Below are positions 45,120 to 55,751 of a stretch of DNA of 64,000 nt, piece after piece (within the stretch, counting starts at the first letter, position 1; each line of letters begins with the position of its first letter). Under the pieces are notes generated by a model, which worked only from the letters and a program-made list of their open reading frames with translations, searched no databases and was not told where the DNA came from. Where the stretch lies: assembly GCA_963820775.1 (NCBI GenBank), contig CAWGBF010000015.1, positions 1,342,958 through 1,406,957 on the forward strand, written 5' to 3'. Source of the DNA: Roseiarcus sp963820775 (GTDB lineage: Bacteria; Pseudomonadota; Alphaproteobacteria; Rhizobiales; Beijerinckiaceae). A program made the translations under genes and the position numbers.

Positions 45120-45250
45120 TTGGGCGATCTTCCCTCACTCTCCACGGTGCGCACTTGATGGATCACGCAAACACCAAGCTCCCCGGCCAGCTCTTTGTGC
45201 ATGAGACCCAAGCGCTCGAACCAGGCGGGGCTCTTGGGACCAGCCTTGGG
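45120..45250 (-). pseudogene. FixJ-type HTH scrap
   Basis: The minus strand reads GLMHKELAGELGVCVIHQVR, recognisably altered from the GLMNKQVAAELGLSEITVKI helix-turn-helix of the FixJ-type regulators in this window. It is the remnant of another copy. Confidence 0.5.
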
Positions 45251-45385
45251 GCCGCGATCGAGCTGATCTTCCACCAAGCGAGCCGAGGACTGGATGGACC
45301 GCAGCGACATTCGAGCTAAGGACAGCGATCGCGCGAGGGGCGTCCTCGCGTTCTCCCGTTTGTGCAGCGCTCCGACGTCGCCGCC

Positions 45386-46348
45386 CTATTTCACTTCGCC
45401 AATGCGCTCAGCCTCCCCGATATTGTCCCTGGTGATGGCGACTGGCGCCAACTGCGTAACTTGTTCTGTTGGCTTCTCGCCGTCGCGGAGGAACGCGACA
45501 AGTATGTCGACCGCGCGGCGGCTCTGGCCGCCCGGCTTCTGCTCGATGGTTCCGGTCATGTTGCCGGCCTTTATCTCCTCGAGCGCCTCAGGAAGCGCGT
45601 CGAAGCCGATCAGCGCAACTTTGCCGACGAGGTTCCGGCTTTTGAGAGCCACCAGCGCGCCCAACGCCATATCGTCATTGGCGCAGACGATCACGTCCGG
45701 GGGCGACTTCACCCGCGCCAGCGCCGATTCGGTCATCGACAAGCCTTGGGCGCGATCGAAGTGGGCCGTGTCTTCGAAGACGAACTCGTATTTGTCGCGC
45801 GCCTTATCCAGCACATTGTGGAGGCCCCTGCTGCGATCGATAGCTGGACTGGCGCCGGATTGGCCCTGCAGATACATAATTCTGGCGCCGTTCGGGAACA
45901 GTTTCATTACGAGTTCGCCTTGCGCCTCTCCGCCTTTGACATTGTCGGCGCTGACGTGAGCGAGAATTCCACGCACGTTGGCGCGCCGGTCGATCGTGAC
46001 CGCCGGGATCTTGGCGTCTATCGCCTCCTGCAAGGCGGGCGCCAGGGCATCGAAGTCGTTCGGATTGATGACAATGCCGTCAACGCCCTTGGTGATCGCA
46101 GCTTCCAGGTCGGCGCTCTGTTTCGGCGAAGAGCGCTCTCCGTCGCTTTCTACAACTGTGATATCGCCGAGCCGGTTCGCTTCGCCCTTAATCTGGTCCA
46201 TCATGTATACGAAGAACGGAAACGCCAGATCTGGAACGGACGCCAGGATCGTCAAGTGTTTGCTCATGGCATCGGCGGGGGTTCCGACTGTGAGCACCAG
46301 GCCGGTGGCGCCGGCCAGCACGGCCGTTCTGGCGAGGTTTCGCAGCAT
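45386..46348 (-). CDS. Sugar ABC transporter substrate-binding protein (ribose-type)
   Basis: A 320-residue periplasmic binding protein of the Peripla_BP_4/ribose-binding type. It has a signal peptide (MLRNLARTAVLAGATGLVLT), then FPFFVYMMDQIKGEANRLGD, GVDGIVINPNDFDALAPAL, AVTIDRRA, GEAQGELVMKLFPNGARI and DVIVCANDDMALGALVAL. No permease or ATPase gene adjoins it, so it is either orphan or works as a sensor for the neighbouring kinases, as some ribose-type proteins do. Confidence 0.9.
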   Translation of the reverse strand: MLRNLARTAVLAGATGLVLTVGTPADAMSKHLTILASVPDLAFPFFVYMMDQIKGEANRLGDITVVESDGERSSPKQSADLEAAITKGVDGIVINPNDFDALAPALQEAIDAKIPAVTIDRRANVRGILAHVSADNVKGGEAQGELVMKLFPNGARIMYLQGQSGASPAIDRSRGLHNVLDKARDKYEFVFEDTAHFDRAQGLSMTESALARVKSPPDVIVCANDDMALGALVALKSRNLVGKVALIGFDALPEALEEIKAGNMTGTIEQKPGGQSRRAVDILVAFLRDGEKPTEQVTQLAPVAITRDNIGEAERIGEVK

Positions 46349-46515
46349 TGTGGTTCCCTCCCTTCAGCGCGCGTCGCGGAAGTCAGTCAACGCGAGTTAT
46401 CGTGCCGTTCTTGACGGATCGGCGCGACATCATATCAGGATCAGGCTCAATGTATTTGTGAGTCAGCTCGACGGGTTGCGCCGGCTTCAATCGCCTTAGT
46501 CGATTTGCGGCGGCG

Positions 46516-49500
46516 CTATTCCTCTACCCACAACGGAACGGTGAAGCGGACATCGGCGCCGTGCGGCTGACGCGGCGACACCCACAAGCGCCCGCCGTGG
46601 GCTTCGACGATAGATCGGCAGATTGCGAGTCCCATGCCGAGGCCGTCGGGTTTCGTCGTGAAGAAGGGTTGGAACATGCGATCCGCGACCGCCGGATCCA
46701 ACCCGGGGCCAGTGTCCTTTATTGCAATGAGGACGCCACTTGGCTCGGCAAGGGTCGACGATACCGACAGCTCCCTCGTGCGCTCCGTTACCCCGCTCAT
46801 GGCTTCGACGCCGTTCATGATCAGGTTCAATAGCACCTGTTGCAATTGAACGCGATCGCCCACGACCGGCCGCGCGCCCGAAGCCAGCTCGGCGCGCAGC
46901 ACGACATTGTGCCGCAGTAATTCGCCGCGAGAGATCGCCAGCACTTGCCCGATGACGTCATCGATGTCGAGACTGGTGAGTTGCGGCCCGGATTTCCTGG
47001 CGAGCGCCCGCAGACCGCGGATCACCTCGCTCGCGCGCATGCCGTCCCGTCTGATGGAGGAAAGCGCATCCTGGACTTCGCCGAGATCGGGTTCATCTCG
47101 GCCTAGGAACCGCAACGCGGCCTCGCTCTGGGTCACAATGGCGGCGAGTGGCTGGTTGATCTCATGGGCGATCGACGCGGTGAGTTCGCCGAGCGTCGTC
47201 AGCCGCGCCATTCGCTCAACGTCGGCCCGAGCGTCCCTCAACGCCTCCTCGGCGAGCTTGCGCTCGGTGATGTCAACCGAGACCCCGGCAAGGAAGAAGG
47301 TGCTTGCGGGCCCCGGGGCGAGAAAGCCATCGACCTCCGCCCAAGTAACGCCGCCATCCTTGCGCCGATAGCGCTTCACGAGATGCCCTCTGTACGGCTC
47401 ACCCGAATAATGGGCCGTGATGATCGCCTCGGTTGTGGCTTGATCGTCCTCATGGGTGATGTCGGCCGGCGAGATCCGACGGAGTTCTGCCTCGGAGTAG
47501 CCTGTCATTTTCTGAAAGGCCGGGTTTGCGGCGACGTAGCGTCGGTCCGAACCGACCAGAACGACGCCAACCGGGACGCTTTCGAAGAGTTTGCGCCAGC
47601 GATCCTCGCTCACCGTCAGTTCGCCATAGAGGCGGGCGTTTTCCAGCGAGATCGCGGCCTGCGACGCCACCAACTCCAGGATCGAGATCCGGGCCGGCGT
47701 GAAAACGTGAGACGCCAAGTTGTTCTCGAGATAGAGCACCCCGATCAGCCTGGCTTGTTTCACAAGTGGCAAGCAGAGGACCGAACGGGCGCGCTTCTCA
47801 CGGATGTAGTCATCGGTCGAGAATGGGTCTTGGGCCAAGGCGTCGTTGAGGATCACGCTCTGGCGGGTCCGGACCACGTAGTGGAGAAGGGATTCGGGCA
47901 TGTCGGCCTGTGTCACGGCCTCGCGCCATACCTTGACCTTGACTGTGTTTTGATCGACTTTGCCCTCGGCCTCTATCCGTGGCCTATCGCCCTCGAGGAG
48001 AATGAGCAGGCCCCGCTGCGCCCCGGCGTTTTTGAGCGCGACCGTCATCAAGGTTTCGATGAGTCGGTCGAGAACGATCTCGCCGGATACCGCTTGCGCG
48101 GCCGTGATCACCGCCCCAACGTCCAGCTGCTCAACCGCCACGCCGGTCATGGCGGCAGGTTGCGACTGCGCCAACTGCTGCACGCAGATGAGGGTTCGCT
48201 TCATCCATTTGACGGACTTTTCCGTCCGCCCCCCACAGGAGATAGCAGGATCGCGCGTTCCGCAGATAAGCGTGCGAGATCGTCTCGAAGCCGAGCGCTG
48301 CATAGAAATTAGCCGCAAGCTCGTTGGCGAGAGCCTCGTTCTGAACGAAGCCGTTGTCGCGAGCCGATCGAACGGCCTGCTCGTACAGACGCATGGCGTC
48401 GGCGTCGCGCCCTTCAAGGCGCGCAATCTCCGCCGCCACGAGCGCCGCCCGATTTGCGAAGTTCTCGGGACAGTGCCGTGCCCACGTCTCAAGTTGCAGG
48501 TGGTGGGCGCGAAAGCGCATCCCGGCTCCGCCGTTGCGCTTCGTCCGGGGAAGAGTTAGAGGCCGCGGCTCGCGCGAGGGCGGCATAGAAATGGTACTCC
48601 GCCGCCTCGAAGAACGGTGGAGATTTCCACATCAGGGCTTGCGCCCGATCGGCAGCCGCGACGGCGCCCGCATAGTCGTTCGCATGAAAGCGCGCCTGGA
48701 GCTTGCGGATCCAGTACCAACATGCGGCGAACGCTAAACGCGGGTCTGTTTCGAGACGCTGTTGAAATCGGTGCTCGTCGAACTGTTCATCGCCGAAACT
48801 TGAGATATCGGAGGTTAGGCCGCGGAGCGCCCGAATGAGGCCGAGCTGTCCGAGCATGATGTCGGCGAACAGGCCAAAGCGCACCTTTCGCGTGAATTCG
48901 AGCCCGTTCTCGACCTCCCGTTGCACGTCGCCGAGCGGCTCCCCGCTGGCCAGAAGCAGCATGGTGAGGGAATTGCCGGCGAAGGACGCAAAGGTGAGGT
49001 CGCCATTCGTCTGGGCAGTGAACAGCGCGCGTCGCACCCAATCGACTCCGTCCCGCAAGTGCCTCGTCCACGGATTAATGAGGTGGCCGAAGTCCGAGTA
49101 GACGCGCGCCTTGAAGCGGTCCAGGCCCTGCCGCTCCACCAGATCGATGCCGAGGCGGCCGAAGCGAAAGCCCGCCTCGAAATTGCCGAAGCGCGACCGC
49201 AGTATCATGCCCAGCCAAACATAGGCGTGGCACGACGCGTCGCCATTGCCGTGTTCCACCGACAGGCTGGCCATTCGCGCCACGGCGACGCAGAAAAGGT
49301 TCTCGTCGGTGAAATTGGCCGCGGGAACGGTCAGCGTGAGCACGTCAAGCGTCGCGATGCAATCGGGGTCGCGCGTCACAGGCAGATCGACGAGCGCTCC
49401 TATGGAGCGGTCGCCAAGGTGTCGCCAGAGTCGGCCGTATTCCTGCTGGACGTCGTCGTCGGTCGGGTGAGGCGAAAACTCGATGCCAACCCGGTGAAGG

Positions 49501-52008
49501 TATTCGAGACCGACTTCCACGGCGCGGTCGCTCCGGTCGAGCGTGGTATAGAGCGTCATCCGCAGACAAGCGACGGCCGCTGTCTCAACAAGGTTTGCCG
49601 CACGTCTCGACAAGACGGAAAGCCGTTCCTCAGCGGACGCCAGGCGACCCGTCAAATATTCGCATTCGGCCCAATTGAGCTCGAGGTCGAAGACCAATCG
49701 CGGCCTCTGCGCTCGGTCGTTTTCTCCCAGCAAGTCGTGGCCTTTGGAGAAATATTGCAAGGCCGCCGAGTAAGCCGCCGCCGACTTTGCACGCTTGCCT
49801 GCAAGCAAATTGAGTTCAGAAACCTGTTTGCGCTCCTTTGGCGTTGTGATCAACGCCGCGCCGCGGTTCAACTGATTTACAATATCGAATATCTTTTCAT
49901 CGTGCTCGTCCGGCGAGGTGTCCGACGCGAGCAATCGGCCGATTCGAAGGTGAGCCAGGGCCCGGTCGTCTTCGGGGATTAGCGCATAGGCAGCCTCTTG
50001 GACGCGGTCGTGGATAAACATCGTAGGCGCCGTCCAGGCGATTGATGAGACCGGCCCGGACCGCTTGCCACAGCGCCGCATGGACCGCCTCCTTCTCCGA
50101 TCCGGAAATGAGGTCGATCGTGGCGACCGCAGCGACGCTTCCAATGCAGGCTAGCGATCCCACAGCTTGTTGCGTCGCCTTGGGCAGACGGTTCATCTTC
50201 GCGGCCATTAGATCTGCAACGTTGGCGGTGAAGCCCCTCCCGCGGATCCGATCGATATCCCACTTCCAGGCGCGCTTGTTCGAGTCGAAGGCAAGCAGAC
50301 CGTCCTCCGCCAGCGCGGTGACAAACTGATTGACGAAAAACGCATTGCCTCCGGTTTTCTCAAACACCAGCTTGGCGAGCGGTCGCACATGCTCCGCTTC
50401 CGTCCGCAACGCGTCGGCGATGAGCTGTCTAACGTCGCTGGGCGCGAGAGGCTTGAGCGCGATCTCCTGGACAGGCGTCCCAGCATTGCGGATCCGCTCC
50501 AACGTCCGGACGAGCTCATGAGAGGGGTCGAGTTCGTTGGCCCGGTAGGCGCCAACCAGCAGGACGTGCCGCACGTCCGGTTCCGCGACCAAGTGCTCAA
50601 GGAGTTCGAGCGTCGCAGCATCCAGCCATTGCAAATCGTCCAGGAACAGCGCGAGCGGATGCTCTGGCTGAGCGAAAGCGCCGAGGAAGCGCCGGAAAAT
50701 CATCTGGAATCGATTCCGCGCCTCTTGGGGCGGCAGATCTGGGGTCGGGGGCTGCTCCCCGATGATGGCGGCGAGCTCGGGAATCAGAGTGATCATGAGC
50801 TGGCCGTTGGGACCGAGCGCCTCGAGCAAAACATCGCGCCAACGGTTTAATTCCGTATCGTCCCGGCCAAGAATGCGACGGACGAGACTTTGAAACGCCT
50901 GCGCCAAGGTCGCATACGGGATGTCACGTCTGTACTGATCGAATTTCCCCGCCGCGAACAACCCTTTGGGCGGGACCACCAACTTGCTGAACTCGCTTAC
51001 GACGGAGGACTTGCCGACACCGCCGTGGCCCGACACCAGAAGGAATTCAGCCGTTCCTCGTTCGGCGACGCGATCAAACGCCTCAATAAGAGTGTCTACC
51101 TCCGACTTGCGTCCATAGAGCTTTTCCGGGATCAGCAGCCTGTCCGGCACATCGCGCGCCCCGATGGGGAAAGTGTCAATTCGCCGGTGCGTCTCCCACG
51201 AAGTCAGGCATGTGCGCAGATCCGCTTCGAGGCCCGCGGCGGTCTGAAACCGATCCTCTGGCGACTTTGCGAGCAGCTTCAAGATGATCGCCTCGATGGT
51301 GCCGGGAATTCCGTGGACCCGATCGCTTGGCGGTGTCGGCGGGCGGGCGATGTGGCAATGGATCCATTCCAGCGGATCGGACGCAGAGAACGGAAGCGTT
51401 CCGGTGATCGTCTCGTAAAAGGTGACGCCACAGGCGTAGAGATCGCTGCGCGAATCAATCGACCGGTTCATGCGGTCGGTCTGCTCGGGCGCCATGTACG
51501 CCAGCGTTCCCGCGATTGCTTCGGTCGATCCCGGCGCCTGTCGCTCGCGAGGGAGGTGAGATGCAATGCCGAAACCCGTCAGCCAGACCGCCCAGGTCGC
51601 GTTGTTGACCAGGATATTGGCCGGCTTGATATCTTTATGAATGAGGCCTCGCTCGTGGAGTTTCGCCAGCGCAGCCGCTAGGCCGATGGCGCAGCGCAAA
51701 AACGAAGTGATCTCCCAAGGCTGCCCCAAGAGCCGCAACAGGGGCTCTCCGCCGGGATCCTCGCTCAACAGCGTGAGCCGTCCCTTGTCTGTAATGAGCC
51801 TCAGGGGCCGAGCCGCCCAGGCAGGGTCGAGCTCGTTCCGCAGCTTAAAAGCGTGTTGCAAGCGCGCAATCGCGCCGAGCGACGGCGGGGTGGTTAAAGG
51901 CACAGCGGCGAGGACCGGTAGTGGCTCGCCGTCCGATACGGCCCGAAACAGGAGGAACTCCCCATCCTCCCATCGAGTTTCAGGCACGTGTGCGGACAAC
52001 TCCGTCAT
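46516..52008 (-). pseudogene. Ser/Thr-kinase-like/AAA ATPase/sensor histidine kinase giant, three frameshifts
   Basis: Three frames join into one protein of about 1830 residues: a protein-kinase domain (GLIHKDIKPANILVNN, GTLAYMAPEQ), an AAA/NACHT-like ATPase (Walker A VSGHGGVGKSSVV, Walker B LALFLDDLQWLDA), a long TPR-like helical region (FIHDRVQEAAYALIPE onward), a GAF domain (ISLENARLYGELTVSEDRWR at its end), PAS, HisKA (LGELTASIAHEINQPLAAIV) and HATPase (GLGMGLAICRSIVEAHGG). Slips are near 50021, 48505 and 48180; three extra bases would explain all. The DFG motif reads GFG and the VAIK Lys is not visible, so the kinase domain is probably inactive. Confidence 0.85.
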
Positions 52009-52387
52009 ACCGCGACCTTTTTAATTTCATCTTGCTCGTACGATGCCCGGAGGGTCTGCGAAAAAGTGTCGATATGACTCGACGCGGCGCGCGAGCGAGG
52101 TCGTAATCGCAACCAAAAATCTTAATTGTGCTTGGGAGTTGCCGCAAGCCCAGCGGCTTAACGTTCAGGTCACAGAGCGGGCTGTAGCCGCCGCCTTGGG
52201 CCAACTATCGCGGCGTTGTGGCGGAATGAAGTCGCCGCGACTTCAGGTCGGCGGAATGGCGCCAGGCGACAAGTACTTGGCGCGCCAGACATGATCATCT
52301 TGCCCATTTCGACGCCCGCTGCCGTGCCAGGTTGGCCGCATAATCGCGCCCGTGGTGTTGTTATATGGAAGCCTCCGTTCGCTTCCT
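52009..52387. other. Intergenic, no gene seen
   Basis: Promoter-side region of the giant kinase. Locally AT-rich near 52020-52130. No domain is readable on either strand. Confidence 0.4.
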
Positions 52388-52408
52388 GAAAGCAAACCTT
52401 CGTATGAT
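52388..52408 (+). promoter_or_regulatory. 21-bp motif identical to 34362-34382
   Basis: Exact second copy of the word ending CAAACCTTCGTATGAT, 315 bp upstream of the FixJ-type gene at 52.7 kb. The 300 bases in between hold no recognisable gene. Confidence 0.5.
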
Positions 52409-52722
52409 CCTTCAGCGGTCGACGCTGTTATAGGAAATTTTGATCGAAGCGGCGGTTGAGGGTGAACGAACAGCCCACGAGCGGCGGCAAGCAGCCGTTC
52501 GCATTGCTAGCCGGTCTGTCGCGCTGGAAGAACCAGCTGTTGCCAGCGAGCTCGGCTTGGGCAAAGTTCAATGTCGTCCTCGCCGGCGATCCGACCGGAC
52601 GGGAGATTGGTCAATTTGCTGATCGATCATCGTAGCCAATCTGGAGGCCCTTGCTTACTGGGACGCAGAGACTGCGCCGCAGTTCAATTGGCCCGGCCTC
52701 CGCTCAGGAGGGAATTCTCGTG

Positions 52723-53401
52723 ATGCCGCGAAGGCTCTCCAAACAGATTGATCCAATTCCTCAGACGCCTGTCGTCCTCGTCGTCGATGACGACCCCTCA
52801 CTGCGCGAGGCGCTGGGCCGCTTATTTCGATCCGTCGACCTTGAACCTAGGTTGTTCTCCTCGGTGGCGGAACTATTGCTACACAAGTTTCCGGATGTTG
52901 CCTGCTGCCTCGTCCTCGACATCAGACTGCCCGGAGTGAGCGGCCTCGACTTCCAGGCCCAACTGGCTAACTCAAACATCCATGTCCCCATCATCATGAT
53001 GACGGGCCATGGAGACATTCCAATGTCCGTCAGGGCGATGAAGGGAGGGGCTGTCGATTTCCTGACGAAGCCGTTCCGTGATCAGGACATGCTCGATGCC
53101 GTCGCGCAGGCGATCGAACGGGACCGCAAGCGACGGGATAGCGATAAGGCGCTTGCCGAACTACGCGAGCGCTTCGAGTTCGCTCACGCCGCGCGAACGG
53201 GAGATCATGGCGCTCGTGACGGCTGGCCTCATGAACAAACAGGTGGCGGGAGAACTCGGGCTGAGTGAAATCACCGTCAAGATTCACCGCGGTCACATTA
53301 TGAGGAAGATGACCGTGCGATCCTTGGCGGACCTTGTCAGGGCGGGCGAAGCTCTCGAGTTGCATCGGCCAACGAAATCCATGCCGCGAACGTCTGGTTA
53401 G
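52723..53401 (+). pseudogene. FixJ/NodW-type response regulator, one frameshift
   Basis: A close paralogue of the regulator at 37.0 kb. The receiver is complete (VLVVDDDPSLREALGRLFRS, LVLDIRLPGVSGLDFQAQL, MMTGHGDIPMSVRAMKGGA). The LuxR-type domain (SLTPREREIMALVTAGLMNK, ITVKIHRGHIMRKM) is in another frame; one extra T near 53182 explains the break. CAGGAGGGA lies nine bases before the ATG at 52723. No kinase gene follows; the giant kinase lies divergently upstream and could be its partner. Confidence 0.85.
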
Positions 53402-53640
53402 TTTTGGTTCCTGCCAATTCCTGGGGGATTTTCGCCAGCATCTACATCGGCGATTGGCGCCTCGAGCGACAAGGCGCGTCTTTCAGATCTCGCAGATGGA
53501 GGTTGAATCGAGCAAGGAGCATCGATGCTCCGCGATTAGATTCGCTTTGGATCGGGCCGCGAGGGTCGCCTTCGCCGCCCGGTCAATGAAATTCGTCGCG
53601 CCAACGTCCTGCGCGCACAATCGGCCCATCAGTCGCAATT
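53402..53640. other. Intergenic, no gene seen
   Basis: Between the regulator and the reductase. No domain recognised. Confidence 0.4.
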
Positions 53641-53695
53641 CTAAACATTGGTCTGACGACTTCAAACCTAGGTTTGGTTGCGACAGACCTACGCG
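53641..53695. promoter_or_regulatory. Dyad element B upstream of the aldo/keto reductase
   Basis: The block starts CTAAACATTGGTCTGACGAC and has two arms of 20 bp, GGTCTG-n-CG-n-CAAACCT and its complement, matching at 15 of 20 positions around the palindrome AAACCTAGGTTT. It lies 94 bp before the gene and is related to block A at 40393. Confidence 0.65.
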
Positions 53696-53788
53696 CTGTC
53701 CGCCAGAACCTAAGGAGAATGGCCGGGCCGCCAAGGAAGGAGCTAGTCTGACCGATGTCGTCACATCGCCATATTCGAGGCAAAGATC

Positions 53789-54838
53789 ATGATGGACCCG
53801 GCTGCACTTCCGGATATTGCGACCTCGGAGATCAAGCACGACAGCGCCGAGATCGAATATCTCGCCACTCCCTTCAAGGTGTCCCGCATCGGCCTCGGCA
53901 CATGGGCGATCGGCGGATGGATGTGGGGCGGAACTGATGAAACGGCGGCGATCGCCGTCATCCGCGAGGCGGTCGATCGTGGCGTCACGCTGATCGATAC
54001 CGCGCCAGCCTATGGCTTCGGCCGCTCGGAGGAGATCCTGGGCAAGGCGCTGGCCGAGGGCGGACGGCGTCAGCACGCGGTCATCGCCACCAAGGTCGGC
54101 CTTGACTGGAAAGACGGCCAGCCGTTCCGTGACGCCAGCAAGAGACGCATTCACAAAGAAGTTGACGATTCTCTGAGACGTCTCCGCACCGACGTCATCG
54201 ACCTCTACCAGGTGCATTGGCCCGACCCCAACGTGCCGATCGAGGAGACCGCGGCGGCGATGGCGGAATTGCAACGCGCCGGTAAGATCCGGTTCATCGG
54301 CGTCAGCAATTTCAGTCCGGCGCAGATCGAAGCCTTCGGCAAGGTGGCGCCGGTTCAAACGGTGCAGTCGCCCTACAACCTGTTCGAACGCGCAATCGAA
54401 GAGGACGTCCTCCCCTACTGTCGCGACAAGACCATCGACACGCTCGCCTACGGTTCGTTGTGCAGGGGTCTCCTCTCCGGCCGCATGACGGCGCAAACGA
54501 AGTTCGACGGGGACGACCTGCGAAAGGTAGATCCCAAATTCCGCGCGCCTCGGTTTGAGCAATACCTTCGGGCCGTCGAAAGGCTCGATCGGTTCGCGCA
54601 GGCCAACTACGGAAGGCGCGTCATCCATCTTGCATTGCGTTGGGTTCTCGACCGGCAGGACTCGACGGTCGCGCTCTGGGGCGCGCGCAGGCCCGACCAA
54701 CTTGCCCCGATCTCGGACCTCTCGGGCTGGCATATCGACGCGTCCGCCATGGCCGAGATCGATCGCATCGTTTCAGAAACGATCGTGGATGCCGTGGGTC
54801 CGGAATTCATGGCCCCGCCTGTTCAGCTGGCCGCCTAG
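53789..54838 (+). CDS. Aldo/keto reductase
   Basis: A 349-residue NADPH-dependent oxidoreductase with a TIM-barrel fold. The catalytic tetrad is visible: Asp and Tyr in LIDTAPAYGFGRSEEILGKA, Lys in VIATKVGLD and His in LYQVHWPDPN. GKIRFIGVSNFS and ALRWVLDRQDSTVALWGARR carry substrate and cofactor contacts. The start has a short acidic extension (MMDPAALPDIATSEIKHDSA) before the barrel. The dyad upstream suggests regulation by the same factor as the HD gene at 40.7 kb. The substrate is unknown. Confidence 0.93.
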   Translation: MMDPAALPDIATSEIKHDSAEIEYLATPFKVSRIGLGTWAIGGWMWGGTDETAAIAVIREAVDRGVTLIDTAPAYGFGRSEEILGKALAEGGRRQHAVIATKVGLDWKDGQPFRDASKRRIHKEVDDSLRRLRTDVIDLYQVHWPDPNVPIEETAAAMAELQRAGKIRFIGVSNFSPAQIEAFGKVAPVQTVQSPYNLFERAIEEDVLPYCRDKTIDTLAYGSLCRGLLSGRMTAQTKFDGDDLRKVDPKFRAPRFEQYLRAVERLDRFAQANYGRRVIHLALRWVLDRQDSTVALWGARRPDQLAPISDLSGWHIDASAMAEIDRIVSETIVDAVGPEFMAPPVQLAA

Positions 54839-54921
54839 TCGACCGCAAAGCGCATCGATGGAGGGCATAATGCTCGACGACGTAGTGCTGAGGACGCAGG
54901 ACCTTGGTCAGGAGTGCTGCC

Positions 54922-55158
54922 ATGCCAAATAGATTCCCTCCTCATACGCCCGCGCTTTCGGCCGACAGCATCCGCGAAAATGCGAGAGCCAAGGCCGTCC
55001 GCGCCTCTTATGAGTTCTGGAGCACGGGCAATGAAGCCCTCCTTGAGCAAGCCTTCGCGGAGACCTTTGCCGGGCACGCCGTGCCGCTGTGCGAGCCCGC
55101 CACGAATGGCTTGTGGCCCGGCCCGCGCCTCGGGGGGCCGGAAAAGGAGTCGAAATGA
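54922..55158 (+). pseudogene. SnoaL-like polyketide-cyclase fragment
   Basis: From Met 54922, AKAVRASYEFWSTGNEALLE and QAFAETFAGHAVP resemble the opening helices of SnoaL/ester-cyclase proteins; the remaining beta sheet (about 90 residues) is missing and the frame ends in a Pro/Gly-rich tail. It follows the reductase by 83 bases. Confidence 0.5.
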
Positions 55159-55311
55159 TCACTCTCAAAATGATCTCGGAGAAAATCAGCGCTTGGCTCC
55201 GGAACCGAGAGGCGGCGCGCGAATGGTCTCCTCTCTCTGATCCTGAACTGTGCCCTATTCCCATCCGCCGCTCCGACAACGAACAGCGCCGAAGACGCAG
55301 GAGGGCAGAAG

Positions 55312-55539
55312 ACAAAACTGTTTCTCACCACCGTCATTTTTATCGCGCCATTAGCTGCCCTTGCGGCCAGTGGCCAGAGCGACGGCGGACACGTTGCTCC
55401 TGAACTTACCAAGCCTGGGCCGGGGCATCTGCTCGATCAGGATTATCTGACTTCGACCGGCGAGACTGTCCCGCGGCCCGGCGTTCCGCAATCATCGGGC
55501 GAGACGCCGTTCGACCGCTACATCGAGCAAGGAGAATAA
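55312..55539 (+). pseudogene. Small exported protein without a visible start codon
   Basis: The frame KLFLTTVIFIAPLAALAASG is a plain signal peptide, followed by HLLDQDYLTSTGETVPRPG and ETPFDRYIEQGE. AGGAGGG stands at the right distance but the codon at the expected start is ACA, so the gene is probably silent or the base is misread. A different frame covers the upstream part (ATG at 55155). Confidence 0.4.
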
Positions 55540-55751
55540 CCACATCGACAACAGCATCTGCAGCGGTTGTTGAGGCGCCCGCCGATAGAGGTTATTTTCG
55601 CCCTTCCGCGCGGAGTATCGAGTGCGCTTCGCCATGACTGGTCGCGTTCGCGGTCGGACATCGTCACCGTCTACACGTTGGGATAGAGACAACAACGGTG
55701 CGCTTAACAATCTGGGCTCATTCGGCGTCAGGCCGTCAGGAGTTACCCGCG

